A stretch of 46,281 nt of DNA from Endomicrobiia bacterium (GCA_009776745.1 WRNH01000006.1:1-46281); one strand, 5' to 3'. Shown: positions 1-7,530, counted from the stretch's first letter. Notes: a model not told the origin generated them from the sequence alone. Numbers and translations are program-made.

Positions 1-340
1 GCGTGCATGATGTTTCCTTTGGAAATGATGTGTGTACTACGTACACATTAACGACAAGGACACATTACATCATGTTGCCGAAAGGCAATACATCATTAGC
101 GGAGCGACATCATTCGCCAAAGGGTCAAAGACCCGAAGGCGTACATCATGCCGGAAAGACAATGATGTGTCCCTGCGGGACATGATGTGCACTGCGTGCA
201 TGATGTTTCCTTTGGAAATGATGTGTGTACTACGTACACATTAACGACAAGGGCACATTACATCATTTTGCCGATAGGCAATACATCATTAGCGAAGCGA
301 CATCATTCGCCAAAGGCGTACATCATGCCGTTATGCAGTT
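1..340. repeat. ATGATG/CATCAT array of triloop mini-hairpins
   Basis: Non-coding array of about one and a half units. On the left side of a unit, ATGATGT separates short perfect hairpins such as TGTCCC-TGC-GGGACA, TGCAC-TGC-GTGCA, TTTCC-TTT-GGAAA and GTGTAC-TAC-GTACAC. After a centre containing TTAACGACA the separator becomes its complement CATCAT, with hairpins such as TTGCC-GAAA-GGCAA. The whole unit is therefore a large inverted repeat made of small ones. It runs to CATCATGCCGTTA just before the ribosome binding site of the next gene. A further copy lies at the end of the window. The short ORFs that cross it are by-products of the repeat. Confidence 0.85.
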
Positions 341-353
341 ATAAGGAATTCTT

Positions 354-701
354 ATGAAAGAAAATCAACTTATCGAATTATCCATGGGGTTTGCTATTAA
401 AATAATTGAACTTGTAAAATTTTTAAAACAGAGAAAAGAAAGTATTATTTCCAATCAGATAGGAAGAAGCGGAACAAGTATCGGAGCTAATATAAGTGAA
501 GCGCAATATGCCCACAGTAGACCTGACTTTATAGCAAAAATGGAAATAGCATTAAAAGAATCAAATGAAACAAGTTATTGGCTAAAATTATTAAACAAAA
601 GCGGTTATATTGACGATTCCTATTATAAAATGCTCGACTCTCTGTGTATAAAAATAAGAGTTCTGCTTATTACATCTTGTAAAACCGCAAAGACAAAATA
701 A
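354..701 (+). CDS. Four-helix-bundle protein (S23/IVP-like family)
   Basis: This 115-residue, helix-rich protein matches the four-helix-bundle family first met as 23S rRNA intervening-sequence proteins (TIGR02436-like). The family signature is visible as RSGTSIGANISEA at about residues 42-54. It is followed by a Lys/Glu-rich helix and a conserved SYWLKLL segment near residue 80. The length is normal for the family. The start is preceded by AAGGAA about 7 bases upstream. Family members form pentamers and are thought to bind nucleic acid, but their function is not settled. No rRNA is nearby, so this is a free-standing copy. It lies directly downstream of the hairpin array, whose last motif (GCCGTTA) ends just before the ribosome binding site. 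Confidence 0.85.
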   Translation: MKENQLIELSMGFAIKIIELVKFLKQRKESIISNQIGRSGTSIGANISEAQYAHSRPDFIAKMEIALKESNETSYWLKLLNKSGYIDDSYYKMLDSLCIKIRVLLITSCKTAKTK

Positions 702-723
702 ACAAAAATCGGAATCTGTGTTC

Positions 724-1078
724 TTAAAACTGAAATTTTATCTGTAGGCTGCCTGCTATGCCGTCTCTTGCGCCGGTGAAAAATTGTCCGTTTAAATCGA
801 GCGATAAAATTTTTGCAACTTTTGCGGTTATGCCTGCTCCTGCGTTAAGCGTTCCGCTTGACAAATCTGTGTCGCTTCCGCCTATGCTTGTAAGGCTGTA
901 TCTGCCGAAAGCGTCAATGTCTATTTTTTCGCTAACTTCAAATATACGCCCCATGCCTAAACTAAAACCAAAATATATTGTGCTGTAATCAAAATCTGCT
1001 TTTTTTGCTAAATAATCGGTAAGTTCTGTTTTATAATCGTTTGTAAGCTGGCCTGCTCTTATTACTCCTTCAAGAAGA
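724..1078 (-). pseudogene. Autotransporter beta-barrel C-terminal fragment
   Basis: Reading the minus strand from about 1075 to the TAA at 724 gives roughly 115 codons. They resemble the last strands of an autotransporter barrel: a VIRAGQLTNDY-type strand, then FGFSLGMGRIFEV, IDAFGRYSLTSIGG and a terminal strand ending in KFQF. The terminal Phe is the usual barrel assembly signal. The passenger, signal peptide and most of the barrel are missing. The frame stays open upstream of about 1075 but loses barrel character. I see no ribosome binding site, and the first ATG (954) lies inside a strand. It is best read as a remnant of a former autotransporter gene like the three intact ones later in the window. 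Confidence 0.65.
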
Positions 1079-1193
1079 CAGGAACGGAGTCCGGGTATTC
1101 ATTTAAAAAATTTTTTACTGAAAGAACCGGACACTATTCTTGGGTTTCCTGTCTGTCTGCGATAGCCAAAAGTCTGTCAATGGCTTCAGACAT
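1062..1193 (-). other. Short ORF-like segment with an internal TAG
   Basis: On the minus strand an ATG at 1193 opens a frame of 19 protein-like codons (MSEAIDRLLAIAD...), meets TAG at 1136-1134, then continues in the same frame for 23 more protein-like codons (…FLNEYPDSVPVFLKE) to TAA at 1064-1062. It abuts the autotransporter fragment in another frame. The segment also holds a 9-bp inverted repeat, CTATTCTTG and CAAGAATAG. It may be a decayed gene tail or part of a mobile repeat. I do not recognise the product. Confidence 0.3.
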
Positions 1194-1257
1194 GCGGTAT
1201 AAAACTCAAGAATAGCGTCTGTATGGTTTAGCCGCCGCAGTATGCTTGTACGGATTT

Positions 1258-1286
1258 CCCTTTAGCCAGTTGGCTAAAGGGTTTTT
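1258..1286 (+). terminator. Rho-independent terminator
   Basis: The arms CCCTTTAGCCA and TGGCTAAAGGG flank a 2-base loop and are followed by TTTTT. The T-run is on the plus strand, so it would stop transcripts coming from the four-helix-bundle gene before the next gene. Confidence 0.75.
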
Positions 1287-1337
1287 AAATTGAAAAATCA
1301 ACGCTCCTTATGTTATGAACTATTACGCTGCGCGCAT

Positions 1338-1366
1338 TTGACTTGTTTTTTCTTTTTTGATACCTT
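1338..1366 (+). promoter_or_regulatory. Candidate sigma-70 promoter for the DUF4412-like gene
   Basis: TTGACT, a 17-base spacer and TACCTT lie about 40 bases upstream of the start codon. The -35 is good and the -10 is weak. The ribosome binding site (GAGGA) follows at 1391. Confidence 0.35.
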
Positions 1367-1404
1367 TCTCGTTGAGAGAATTTAGCGCATGAGGAAAAAT
1401 AAAA

Positions 1405-2082
1405 ATGTTTAAGAAAATCAGTTTGCTTGTTTTAGTTATGTTCTGTACCGATATTGCTTTTGGGGGAACAGTTAAAAACTACAGCGCGGACGTAGTGGAG
1501 ACAGGATCAGGCATGGCAGTCGGAAAGGTCTATGCCGCGGAGCCGAAATTTCGCATGGAGATGTACGATGAGAACGGCAATCTTGAAGGTATGAGCATAA
1601 TCCGTCCGGATCAGAAAAAAATGTACGTTTGCCAGTCAGAAAATAAAACCTACTTTGAAATTCCCATTGACGGCAGCGCGTCTCTTTTTGAAAACATGGC
1701 CAAAGCCGGACAGAGTTTCGGCATTGTGCCGGATATTAAGCGGGAAAAACAGGGAACCGAAACCGTCATCGGATACAAGACCGATAAATACCGTACCGTC
1801 ACAACGATCAACGCTTTTGGGCAAAAGCTGACAACGGTTGTTTATGAGTGGATGGCCGCTGAATTTGAATATCCTGTCCGTATACAGACCGAAGACGGAG
1901 CGATCGTAGAAATGCGCAATATTAAAACCGGAGCGCAAAACGCTTCTCTTTTTGAAATTCCTTCCGGATGGACAAAAGATTCTTCCGCGGCAAAGATGAT
2001 GGAAAGCATAGGTTCTCAAATAGACGTTTTAGATTTGGAAGAGATGTTTCAGGGAATGAGCATTCCCTTTAGCAATGAATGA
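1405..2082 (+). CDS. Secreted DUF4412-like protein
   Basis: This 225-residue protein begins with a clear signal peptide (KK, hydrophobic core, cleavage near AFG-G at about residue 21). The rest is beta-rich and resembles DUF4412/LolA-fold periplasmic proteins. It shows a KFRMEMYDE strand, an IIRPDQKKMYV strand, a GYKTDKYR segment and a closing FEIPSGW motif typical of that group. GAGGA lies 9 bases before the ATG. These proteins are presumed to bind lipids or lipoproteins in the periplasm, but a specific role cannot be read here. The next gene starts 77 bases downstream on the same strand and may share the transcript. Confidence 0.7.
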   Translation: MFKKISLLVLVMFCTDIAFGGTVKNYSADVVETGSGMAVGKVYAAEPKFRMEMYDENGNLEGMSIIRPDQKKMYVCQSENKTYFEIPIDGSASLFENMAKAGQSFGIVPDIKREKQGTETVIGYKTDKYRTVTTINAFGQKLTTVVYEWMAAEFEYPVRIQTEDGAIVEMRNIKTGAQNASLFEIPSGWTKDSSAAKMMESIGSQIDVLDLEEMFQGMSIPFSNE

Positions 2083-2159
2083 TGCCGCCGGAACAGTATT
2101 TGAATAAAGTAAAACCGTTGTTTCGCAAATCATAGAAAGGCATTTTTTCAATAAAAAAT

Positions 2160-3605
2160 ATGTTACTTTTATCTAAACTTAAAAATATTTCATTTGCCGC
2201 GTATGCGTTTATTTTCCTATTTGCTTTTGTTTTGTATCTTCCTGCCTTAAATTTCGGTTTGTCTCATCTTGACGACATAAAACTTGTCCGGCAATTATCG
2301 TCTGTTTATGATGAGCCGAATTCGATCGCGTTCGCATTTTTTAACGATGTTTTTTACGGGACTGATGCCCACCTCGCTTATTACCGCCCTATGCTTTCCG
2401 TATCCTTTATATTAGATCATAAAATTGTAAAAGCCTTAAATCCGGTTTTCTCAGTTTCTCCTGACGCTTTTTCGCATTTTACAAATGTAATTTTACATTG
2501 CGTTTGTTCTGTGCTGGTATTTTTCTTTTTTGGCAGATATTTGCTTGGTTTTCGCTTTTCTTTTATAGCCGCTCTTTTGTTTGCCGCTCATCCTATCGCC
2601 TTGCAGACGGTCGCTTGGATCCCCGGGCGCAATGATTCTATTTTGCTTATGTTTTTTATACCGTGTTTTGCTTTTTTTATAGAATATTTAAATACAAAAA
2701 ACTGGTATTTTTTATTTTTTCACGGTTTGTTTCTGATGTTTTGTTTAGGGACAAAAGAAACTGCCGTTGTGATCGTGCCGTTATTGTGGATATACTATAT
2801 ATTAAACAGAAATCCGGACAGTAAATTGTCAGCCTGCGCGTATGCCGCTTGGGGGATAATTCTTGGCGTTTTTTTCTTTATAAAATCGGCTGTTGTGCCG
2901 GGACAATTTATAAATATGTTATACGTGGAAGGAAGTAAGGCATTTGTGCAAAATGCCTTAGGATTTTTAGATCTGCTTTCGGCAATAGTGTTTTTTAGGG
3001 CTCCTGCCGCGGAGCATATAGAAACGAAAGTTATAATTTTAGGGATAATTTCGGCGCTTATAATTTTATTTTCGACTTTTTGGAAAACGGATAAAAAAAC
3101 AATAAGGCAAAATATTTGTTTTATGGCAGGGATTTTGGCGTTTTTTGCGCCGAACTTTGTTGTTATGAGGTTTTTCTTTCAAGGCAACCGCATATATGTG
3201 GGATTCTTTTTTGTACTGGCGATAGTTTTTTCTTTTGCGGAGCGTTTGAAAAATAAACAAAAAAACGCGGCGGTGATCATAGCTGCGGCTTTGATCATTT
3301 TGTCGTCGTATATAACACGCAAGCACGAGTATATTTACGAAGACGACATGTCTATGTGGACAGCCGTTGCGGCTGAGGCTCCGAAAATAAAACTTCTGCC
3401 TCTTTTATTTTATGCCGACATGCTTATAAGAAGAAATGATTTTGATACGGCAATGCCGCTTCTTACGGGGCTGGCTGAGCAGACAAATTATACAAATGTT
3501 TCAATTTTGTTTAGAATAGAACGCGTATATGAGCGGCAAGGGGACGCTGAAAAAGTTTTGCAGATACAAGGATTAATCAATAAAGAACTGCAATCCCGCC
3601 AATAG
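2160..3605 (+). CDS. GT-C-type membrane glycosyltransferase (PMT/TMTC-like)
   Basis: This 481-residue polytopic membrane protein has about ten hydrophobic segments. The first periplasmic loop carries a DD pair (SHLDDIKL, about residues 36-43), the usual catalytic position of GT-C glycosyltransferases. Other hallmarks are YYRPMLSVSF (about residue 76) and HPIALQTVAWIPGRND (about residue 145), which closely resemble the HPxxxExVAWxxGRxD motif of TMTC/ArnT-like mannosyltransferases. The last 70 residues outside the membrane look like one or two TPR-type helical pairs. Such enzymes transfer sugars from polyprenyl carriers to proteins or lipids on the outer face of the inner membrane. Donor and acceptor are unknown. 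I see no good ribosome binding site, so the start is uncertain. Confidence 0.75.
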   Translation: MLLLSKLKNISFAAYAFIFLFAFVLYLPALNFGLSHLDDIKLVRQLSSVYDEPNSIAFAFFNDVFYGTDAHLAYYRPMLSVSFILDHKIVKALNPVFSVSPDAFSHFTNVILHCVCSVLVFFFFGRYLLGFRFSFIAALLFAAHPIALQTVAWIPGRNDSILLMFFIPCFAFFIEYLNTKNWYFLFFHGLFLMFCLGTKETAVVIVPLLWIYYILNRNPDSKLSACAYAAWGIILGVFFFIKSAVVPGQFINMLYVEGSKAFVQNALGFLDLLSAIVFFRAPAAEHIETKVIILGIISALIILFSTFWKTDKKTIRQNICFMAGILAFFAPNFVVMRFFFQGNRIYVGFFFVLAIVFSFAERLKNKQKNAAVIIAAALIILSSYITRKHEYIYEDDMSMWTAVAAEAPKIKLLPLLFYADMLIRRNDFDTAMPLLTGLAEQTNYTNVSILFRIERVYERQGDAEKVLQIQGLINKELQSRQ

Positions 3606-3633
3606 CGGCCAAATTGATACCAAAATAGATATC

Positions 3634-3662
3634 TTGACAGGCGTAGGCAAAAATGTTATATT
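3634..3662 (+). promoter_or_regulatory. Strong sigma-70 promoter of the DtxR-type regulator
   Basis: TTGACA (3634-3639), a 17-base spacer, then TATATT (3657-3662), with an extended -10 TG at 3654-3655. Transcription should start near 3669. This supports the ATG at 3705 over the earlier TTG at 3678. Confidence 0.8.
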
Positions 3663-3670
3663 AATCTAAC
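3655..3670. promoter_or_regulatory. Operator-like palindrome over the -10 box
   Basis: GTTAnATTAATnTAAC is a 16-bp palindrome, symmetric except at the two n positions. It covers the -10 element and the expected transcription start of the DtxR/MntR-type gene. This is where a self-repressing regulator would bind. Its identity as that regulator's operator is inferred. Confidence 0.45.
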
Positions 3671-3704
3671 AAATGTATTGACGCGGTATTTTTTAGAGGA
3701 ATTA

Positions 3705-4160
3705 ATGGTTAAAAAAGAACAGAGTATTAATAAATTAAGCGCGGCTTTGGAGAATTATCTTGAGACTGTAGCCGCGCTTAAAAAAGAAAAAAAGTACGCG
3801 AGGGTAGGCGATATAGCAAAAGTTCTCGGCGTAAAAAGTTCAAGCGTTAACGTTGCCATTAACTTTCTTGCCGAAAACGGTCTTGCGGTTCATGAAAAAT
3901 ACGGCTATGTTGATTTGACTGAAGACGGGGAAAAAGTTGCGGCTGAGATTCAAAGGAAGCATGACATATTATATAAGTTTTTAAATAATCTTCTTTTTAT
4001 TGATACGGATGTCGCGTCGGCGGAAGCATGCGCGATTGAACATTCCGTAAGCTCGGAAACAATACACAGGCTTGAAAGATTGTATAAGCTTTTAAGAAAG
4101 CATTTTTTAGTGAAAACAGAAGATATGGAAAATTTACAGGAATATTTAAACGGCAAGTGA
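3705..4160 (+). CDS. DtxR/MntR-family metal-dependent repressor
   Basis: This 151-residue protein has a winged-helix N-terminus: AALENYLETVAAL, then the HTH core ARVGDIAKVLGVKSSSVNVAI, and a wing with GYVDLTEDG. A dimerisation helix pair follows, with KHDILYKFL and the metal-site signature AEACAIEH. The Glu and His residues fall where MntR/DtxR bind metal. There is no C-terminal SH3 domain, so it has the short MntR-type layout. I chose the ATG at 3705 because AGAGGA lies 6 bases upstream and the mapped promoter begins transcription just before it. With feoA and feoB next downstream, it is probably the iron- or manganese-sensing regulator of this locus. Confidence 0.85.
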   Translation: MVKKEQSINKLSAALENYLETVAALKKEKKYARVGDIAKVLGVKSSSVNVAINFLAENGLAVHEKYGYVDLTEDGEKVAAEIQRKHDILYKFLNNLLFIDTDVASAEACAIEHSVSSETIHRLERLYKLLRKHFLVKTEDMENLQEYLNGK

Positions 4161-4240
4161 ACGGCAGGTAATAAGTAAAAGGTAAAAGGCTTTTTGCCTT
4201 TGCCGTTATTTATTATTTATTAATTATTACTTGCCTTCAA
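4161..4240. repeat. 7-bp-unit inverted repeat after the regulator gene
   Basis: The left arm is built from GGTAATA/AGTAAAA/GGTAAAA-type units. The right arm is the complement in degenerate form and contains GCCGTTATTTATTA. A short AAGGC-TTTTT-GCCTT loop joins them. The transcript would form a long hairpin, possibly acting as a terminator. Confidence 0.6.
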
Positions 4241-4284
4241 AAGGGTCTTTTTATATGGAAGACTTTATTTTTTAATACTGTAAG

Positions 4285-4327
4285 TTAGTTTAAGCTAAAA
4301 TAATTTTAGACAGCTAAATAAATTTTA
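4285..4327. promoter_or_regulatory. Cluster of TTAG...CTAA palindromes
   Basis: Three overlapping or adjacent inverted repeats occur in an AT-rich stretch: TTAGTTTAAGCTAA (4285-4298), TTTAG-N4-CTAAA (4305-4318) and CTAAA-N4-TTTTAG (4314-4327). TTAG/CTAA half-sites are typical of DtxR-family boxes, though the spacing differs from the classic 19-bp box. They lie between the metal repressor and feoA, about 850 bases upstream of feoA. Assignment as metal-regulator sites is inference. Confidence 0.3.
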
Positions 4328-4377
4328 GTTTGAAACTTAAAATTTAACAAAAAAGAGTGAAGAGTTGAGTGTCAGCG

Positions 4378-4530
4378 TGACAGGGAATTACGGCAAATGC
4401 ATGAAAAAAATGTCTCGTCGAGGACGCCCTCTCCCCGCCCTCTCCCTGATGATGGAGAGGGAGAACTGCTTCGACGGTAAGTGGGTTTTGATTTAGCTTT
4501 CATGCGTTTGTCGTGGACAGGGAATTGACA
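4378..4530. repeat. Intergenic element with ATGTCTCG and CCCTCTCC blocks
   Basis: A block containing GCATGAAAAAAATGTCTCG and ACGCCCTC, followed by CTCTCC/GGAGAG palindromes, recurs in inverted orientation at about 31871-31945. The second half (TTTCATGCGTTTGTCGTG) echoes the same motif. No protein-like frame crosses it. Confidence 0.55.
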
Positions 4531-4812
4531 CGGTCTTAGGTATAAATTGCCCCGCCCGATTAAAGAAATGAACATCCGCGCAGCAAGCGGAGTTTATCAC
4601 TGAGCGCCTAAATCGGGAACGGTATCAGAGGTCATTCTGCGCGAAGTCGCAGAATCTATTAAACCACCGAGGTACCACGGGCGTGAGCCCGTGGAGTTTC
4701 ACGAATTTATTGACCCTGCGATACTGCGACTTCGCGCAGGGTGACAACTAAGCGGTTCCCCGCGGCAAGTCCGCGGGATATATTTCAAATAATTAAAATA
4801 AGTAATATGTAA
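4531..4812. repeat. Run of palindromes, no gene
   Basis: I see no gene here. The stretch holds successive palindromes: 4631-4655 (ATTCTGCG...CGCAGAAT), 4675-4694 (CCACGGGC-GTGA-GCCCGTGG), 4711-4743 (ACCCTGCG...CGCAGGGT) and 4757-4777 (CCCGCGG...CCGCGGG). The 4631 and 4711 hairpins are variants of the GTCAT-type palindromes also found inside the MITE-like elements. Confidence 0.5.
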
Positions 4813-4935
4813 GGGCATCTCTAAAAACCCCGCTTTTGTCATTGCGGGCTTGACCCGCAATCTATGGTTCCCGACGAGATTGCGGCTCGGGGTCCGCAAT
4901 GACGACACTGAAAATACAGGTTTTTAGAGAAACCC
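4813..4935. mobile_element. MITE-like element, copy 1
   Basis: About 123 bp bounded by GGGCATCTCTAAAAACCC and GGTTTTTAGAGAAACCC, which are inverted repeats. The inside carries GTCATTGCGGG...CCCGCAATGAC-type palindromes and no gene. Three further copies with the same ends lie at 22893, 27144 and 28078. Flanks are rich in GTAAT/GGTAA. Confidence 0.75.
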
Positions 4936-5162
4936 GTAATAGGTAAAAACCAAAAACCGAAAAGCCGTTAACCTTTTACTAAATCCTCCGAAATGCCCCA
5001 ATCGTAAGATTGTGGGATGAAGTCAACCCCGCGTTGTTGCGGGGCAATGATTGCCGATTGCTTGGCAATCATTGTATCGGAGAATGCCCCGACCGTAAGG
5101 TCGTGGGAAGTTTACTTTTTACCTATTACCTATTACTTATTATCTGTCGTTAAAAAGGGGAA
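4936..5162. repeat. Mini-hairpins and 7-bp units leading into feoA
   Basis: After GGTAAAA-type units come hairpins CAATC-GTAA-GATTG, CCCCGC...GCGGGG, CAATGATTGCC...GGCAATCATTG and CGACC-GTAA-GGTCG. TTACCTA/TTACTTA units then run to TGTCGTTAA, which touches the feoA ribosome binding site (AAAAGGGG). No classical promoter for feoA is visible. Confidence 0.65.
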
Positions 5163-5165
5163 AAA

Positions 5166-5417
5166 ATGACAAAATTAAGTTCTACAAAAAAAGGAGCATG
5201 CTGTAAATTTGTATCAACGTCATGCGATGCGGATTTGGGGCACAGACTGCTTGAAATGGGCTTTATGCCTGGAGAAAATATTGTAGTTGTCACCAATACC
5301 GGATCAAAGGGCAGTATTATGGTGAAGGTGAAAGGATCTAAAATCGCATTGAGCAATAAAATTGCCGACCAGATTATAGTGCTGGAGGAGGATAACGGCA
5401 AAAATGGAAAAAAATAA
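5166..5417 (+). CDS. feoA: FeoA, ferrous iron transport accessory protein
   Basis: This 83-residue protein is a single SH3-like FeoA domain. It contains CKFVSTSCDADLGHRLLEMGFMPG, the standard FeoA core in which a short helix precedes the glycine turn, then a beta-rich half with VVVTNTGSKGSIMVKVKGSKIALS. The length is typical. AAAAGGGG lies directly before the ATG. Its 3' end overlaps feoB by 14 bases, indicating translational coupling. FeoA binds the cytoplasmic part of FeoB and supports Fe(II) uptake. Confidence 0.95.
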   Translation: MTKLSSTKKGACCKFVSTSCDADLGHRLLEMGFMPGENIVVVTNTGSKGSIMVKVKGSKIALSNKIADQIIVLEEDNGKNGKK

Positions 5418-7530
5418 AAATATTACGGTTGCGCTTGCCGGCAACCCTAATTGCGGTAAATCTACGATTTTTAATGCTTTGACCGGCGCAAATCAAAGAA
5501 TAGCCAATTACCCCGGAGTAACGGTTGAAAAAAAAGAAGGAACAAAGCATTATAAAGGGTATGACATAAATTTCATTGATTTACCCGGAACGTACAGCCT
5601 TTCGGCTCTTTCTGAAGATGAAGTAGTCGCGCGCGATTTTTTGGTCAATGACAAACCCGACATAATAATTAATGTTATCGACGCTTCAAATATGGAGCGC
5701 AACCTTTATTTATTTACGCAGATCATTGAGCTTGATATTCCGGTAATAGCCGTTTTAAATATGGTAGATATTCTTGAGTCTCAAGGCAAAACTGCCGATG
5801 AAAAGCAGATGTCTGCCCTTCTTGGCGTACCCGTTTTTGCGACCGTAGGTAACAAAGGTTTAGGCATTACCGATATTTTGGACTGCATTGCAGGCTGTCA
5901 TGGTCAAGGTGGTCAAGGGGACGTAGCTGTTGACCACAATGGTCAACAGCTACGTCCCCTTGACCATAAACCCGCGCGGGTGGATTATGGCGACGATATA
6001 AAAGGAGAAAAAGATAAACTTGAAGTTTTGATTGCAAAAGATGCGAGTCTTTTAAAATATTCTAAAGACTGGCTTTCCGTCAGACTTCTTGATAATGATA
6101 CCATAGCTTTAGGCATTGCCGCAAAAGCTTCAAACGGCAAAGACATACTTGCCCAAAATGAAAAAAGCAGAAAACACATTGAAGGTCATTTCGGCAAAAA
6201 ACCCGAGATCGAAATTGTCGGCCGCCGCTATGGTTTTGCCAGATCAGTCGCCAAAACCGTTATCAAAGAAACTGACGGCAAAAAAACCGATATAACCGAA
6301 ATAATAGACAGATTCGCGCTGAATAAATATTTGGGCATACCTATATTTGCCGCGGTAATGTATATTATTTTTAAGTTTACGTTTACGCTTTCAATTCCGG
6401 TCGTAAAGGTATTTGAGATATTTTTTGGATGGCTGGGCGGATTTGCCGGCGGACTTATGCCTGAAGGCCCGGTGCAGTCGCTGATCGTCGACGGCATTAT
6501 AGGCGGCGTAGGCGGCGTTTTGGGTTTTTTTCCTTTAGTGCTGTTTATGTTTTTTGCGATAGCGTTTTTTGAAGATTCCGGATATATGGCAAGAGCGGCT
6601 TTTGTTATGGACAAAATAATGAACAGATTCGGCCTGCACGGAAAATCTTTTTTGCCTCTTATGATTTCCACAAACGGCTGCGCTATTCCCGGCTTTCTTG
6701 CCTCAAGAACTTTGGATTCAAAACGCGACAGGCTCATAACAATGTTTGTCACGCCTTTTATGATATGCGGAGCAAAACTCCCCGTATTTGCTTTGATCAT
6801 AGGAGCTTTTTTTTCGGCTAAATACCAGACAAATATAATGTTTATAATGTACGGGCTAAGCATTGTTTTAGCTTTGGCAATAGCAAAACTTCTCAGCATA
6901 ACGGCGTTTAAAGGCGAAGCCGCGCATTTTGTTATGGAGCTCCCTCCTTATCATATGCCTACTTTAAAAGGCTTACTTTTAAAAATGTGGGAAAGAGGCT
7001 GGCTGTACGTAAAAAAAGCCGGAACGGTAATAGTTTTGGCGTCGATCATAATCTGGGCTGCGTTTACTTATCCGCAAGTTCCGGAGGACGAAGATTTTTC
7101 CGAAGAGGAAATAGCTGCGGTACAGATAGAATACAGCGCCGCAGGACGCATAGGAAAATTTATAGAGCCGTTTTTTAAACCGATAGGCATGGACGGAAAC
7201 AGAGCTGTCGCTTTAATAGCGGGCTTTGCCGCAAAAGAGATAATCGTAAGCACGCTTGGAACCGTATACTCGCTCGGAGAAGTAAAATCTGAAGAGGATG
7301 CCGAACCTTTAAAAGAAAAAATAGCCGCAGATCCCGGCTGGTCGCCGCTTAAAGGCATAGTATTTTTGATATTTTGTCTTATATACATACCATGCTTGCC
7401 GTCCGTTGTCGTGTTTTTCAAAGAGACGGGGTCAAGTTTTAAGCGGCTTGCGCTGCTTGTGCTTGGGACAACCGGACTTGCGTGGATAGCGTCTTTTGTA
7501 GTTTATCAGGTTGGGATACTTATATTATAA
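5404..7530 (+). CDS. feoB: FeoB, ferrous iron transporter
   Basis: A 708-residue Fe(II) transporter of the inner membrane. The N-terminal GTPase domain shows G1 GNPNCGKS (residues 12-19), switch I and G2 around NYPGVTVEKKEG, G3 DLPGTYSL and G4 NMVD. A GDI helical linker follows, then about eight to ten membrane segments (from about residue 305) with the gate-region signatures GFFPLVLFMFFAIAFFEDSGYMARAAF, NGCAIPG, PFMICGAKLPVF and GFAAKEIIVSTLGT. The C-terminus is hydrophobic. About 19 residues near position 169-188 come from a perfect palindrome inserted in frame just after the G domain, in a surface linker. All core motifs are intact, so the protein is probably functional. No FeoC is seen. 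Confidence 0.97.
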   Translation: MEKNKNITVALAGNPNCGKSTIFNALTGANQRIANYPGVTVEKKEGTKHYKGYDINFIDLPGTYSLSALSEDEVVARDFLVNDKPDIIINVIDASNMERNLYLFTQIIELDIPVIAVLNMVDILESQGKTADEKQMSALLGVPVFATVGNKGLGITDILDCIAGCHGQGGQGDVAVDHNGQQLRPLDHKPARVDYGDDIKGEKDKLEVLIAKDASLLKYSKDWLSVRLLDNDTIALGIAAKASNGKDILAQNEKSRKHIEGHFGKKPEIEIVGRRYGFARSVAKTVIKETDGKKTDITEIIDRFALNKYLGIPIFAAVMYIIFKFTFTLSIPVVKVFEIFFGWLGGFAGGLMPEGPVQSLIVDGIIGGVGGVLGFFPLVLFMFFAIAFFEDSGYMARAAFVMDKIMNRFGLHGKSFLPLMISTNGCAIPGFLASRTLDSKRDRLITMFVTPFMICGAKLPVFALIIGAFFSAKYQTNIMFIMYGLSIVLALAIAKLLSITAFKGEAAHFVMELPPYHMPTLKGLLLKMWERGWLYVKKAGTVIVLASIIIWAAFTYPQVPEDEDFSEEEIAAVQIEYSAAGRIGKFIEPFFKPIGMDGNRAVALIAGFAAKEIIVSTLGTVYSLGEVKSEEDAEPLKEKIAADPGWSPLKGIVFLIFCLIYIPCLPSVVVFFKETGSSFKRLALLVLGTTGLAWIASFVVYQVGILIL
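5910..5966. repeat. 57-bp perfect palindrome inside feoB
   Basis: Arms of 26 bases match exactly (GGTCAAGGGGACGTAG... at 5911, its complement ending at 5966) around a 5-base ACAAT loop. The length of 57 bases equals 19 codons, so the feoB frame is kept. The left edge also shows a 9-base direct duplication, TGGTCAAGG at 5901 and 5910. The arm is clearly related to the arms of the repeat at 37377-37533. Confidence 0.9.

Noticed and set aside
1-340. Possible CRISPR-like array
   Set aside because: The separators are only 6-7 bases, switch to their complement midway, and the intervening sequences are self-complementary hairpins. No long identical repeat, regular spacer length or cas gene is present.
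354-701. 23S rRNA intervening-sequence gene in place
   Set aside because: The protein belongs to that family, but no rRNA sequence flanks it on either side.
1085-1287. A structured non-coding RNA (6S- or RNase P-like) ending at the terminator
   Set aside because: Several stems can be drawn, including a GTCCGG/CCGGAC pair, but no family signature fits and the opposite strand reads as protein-like codons over most of it.
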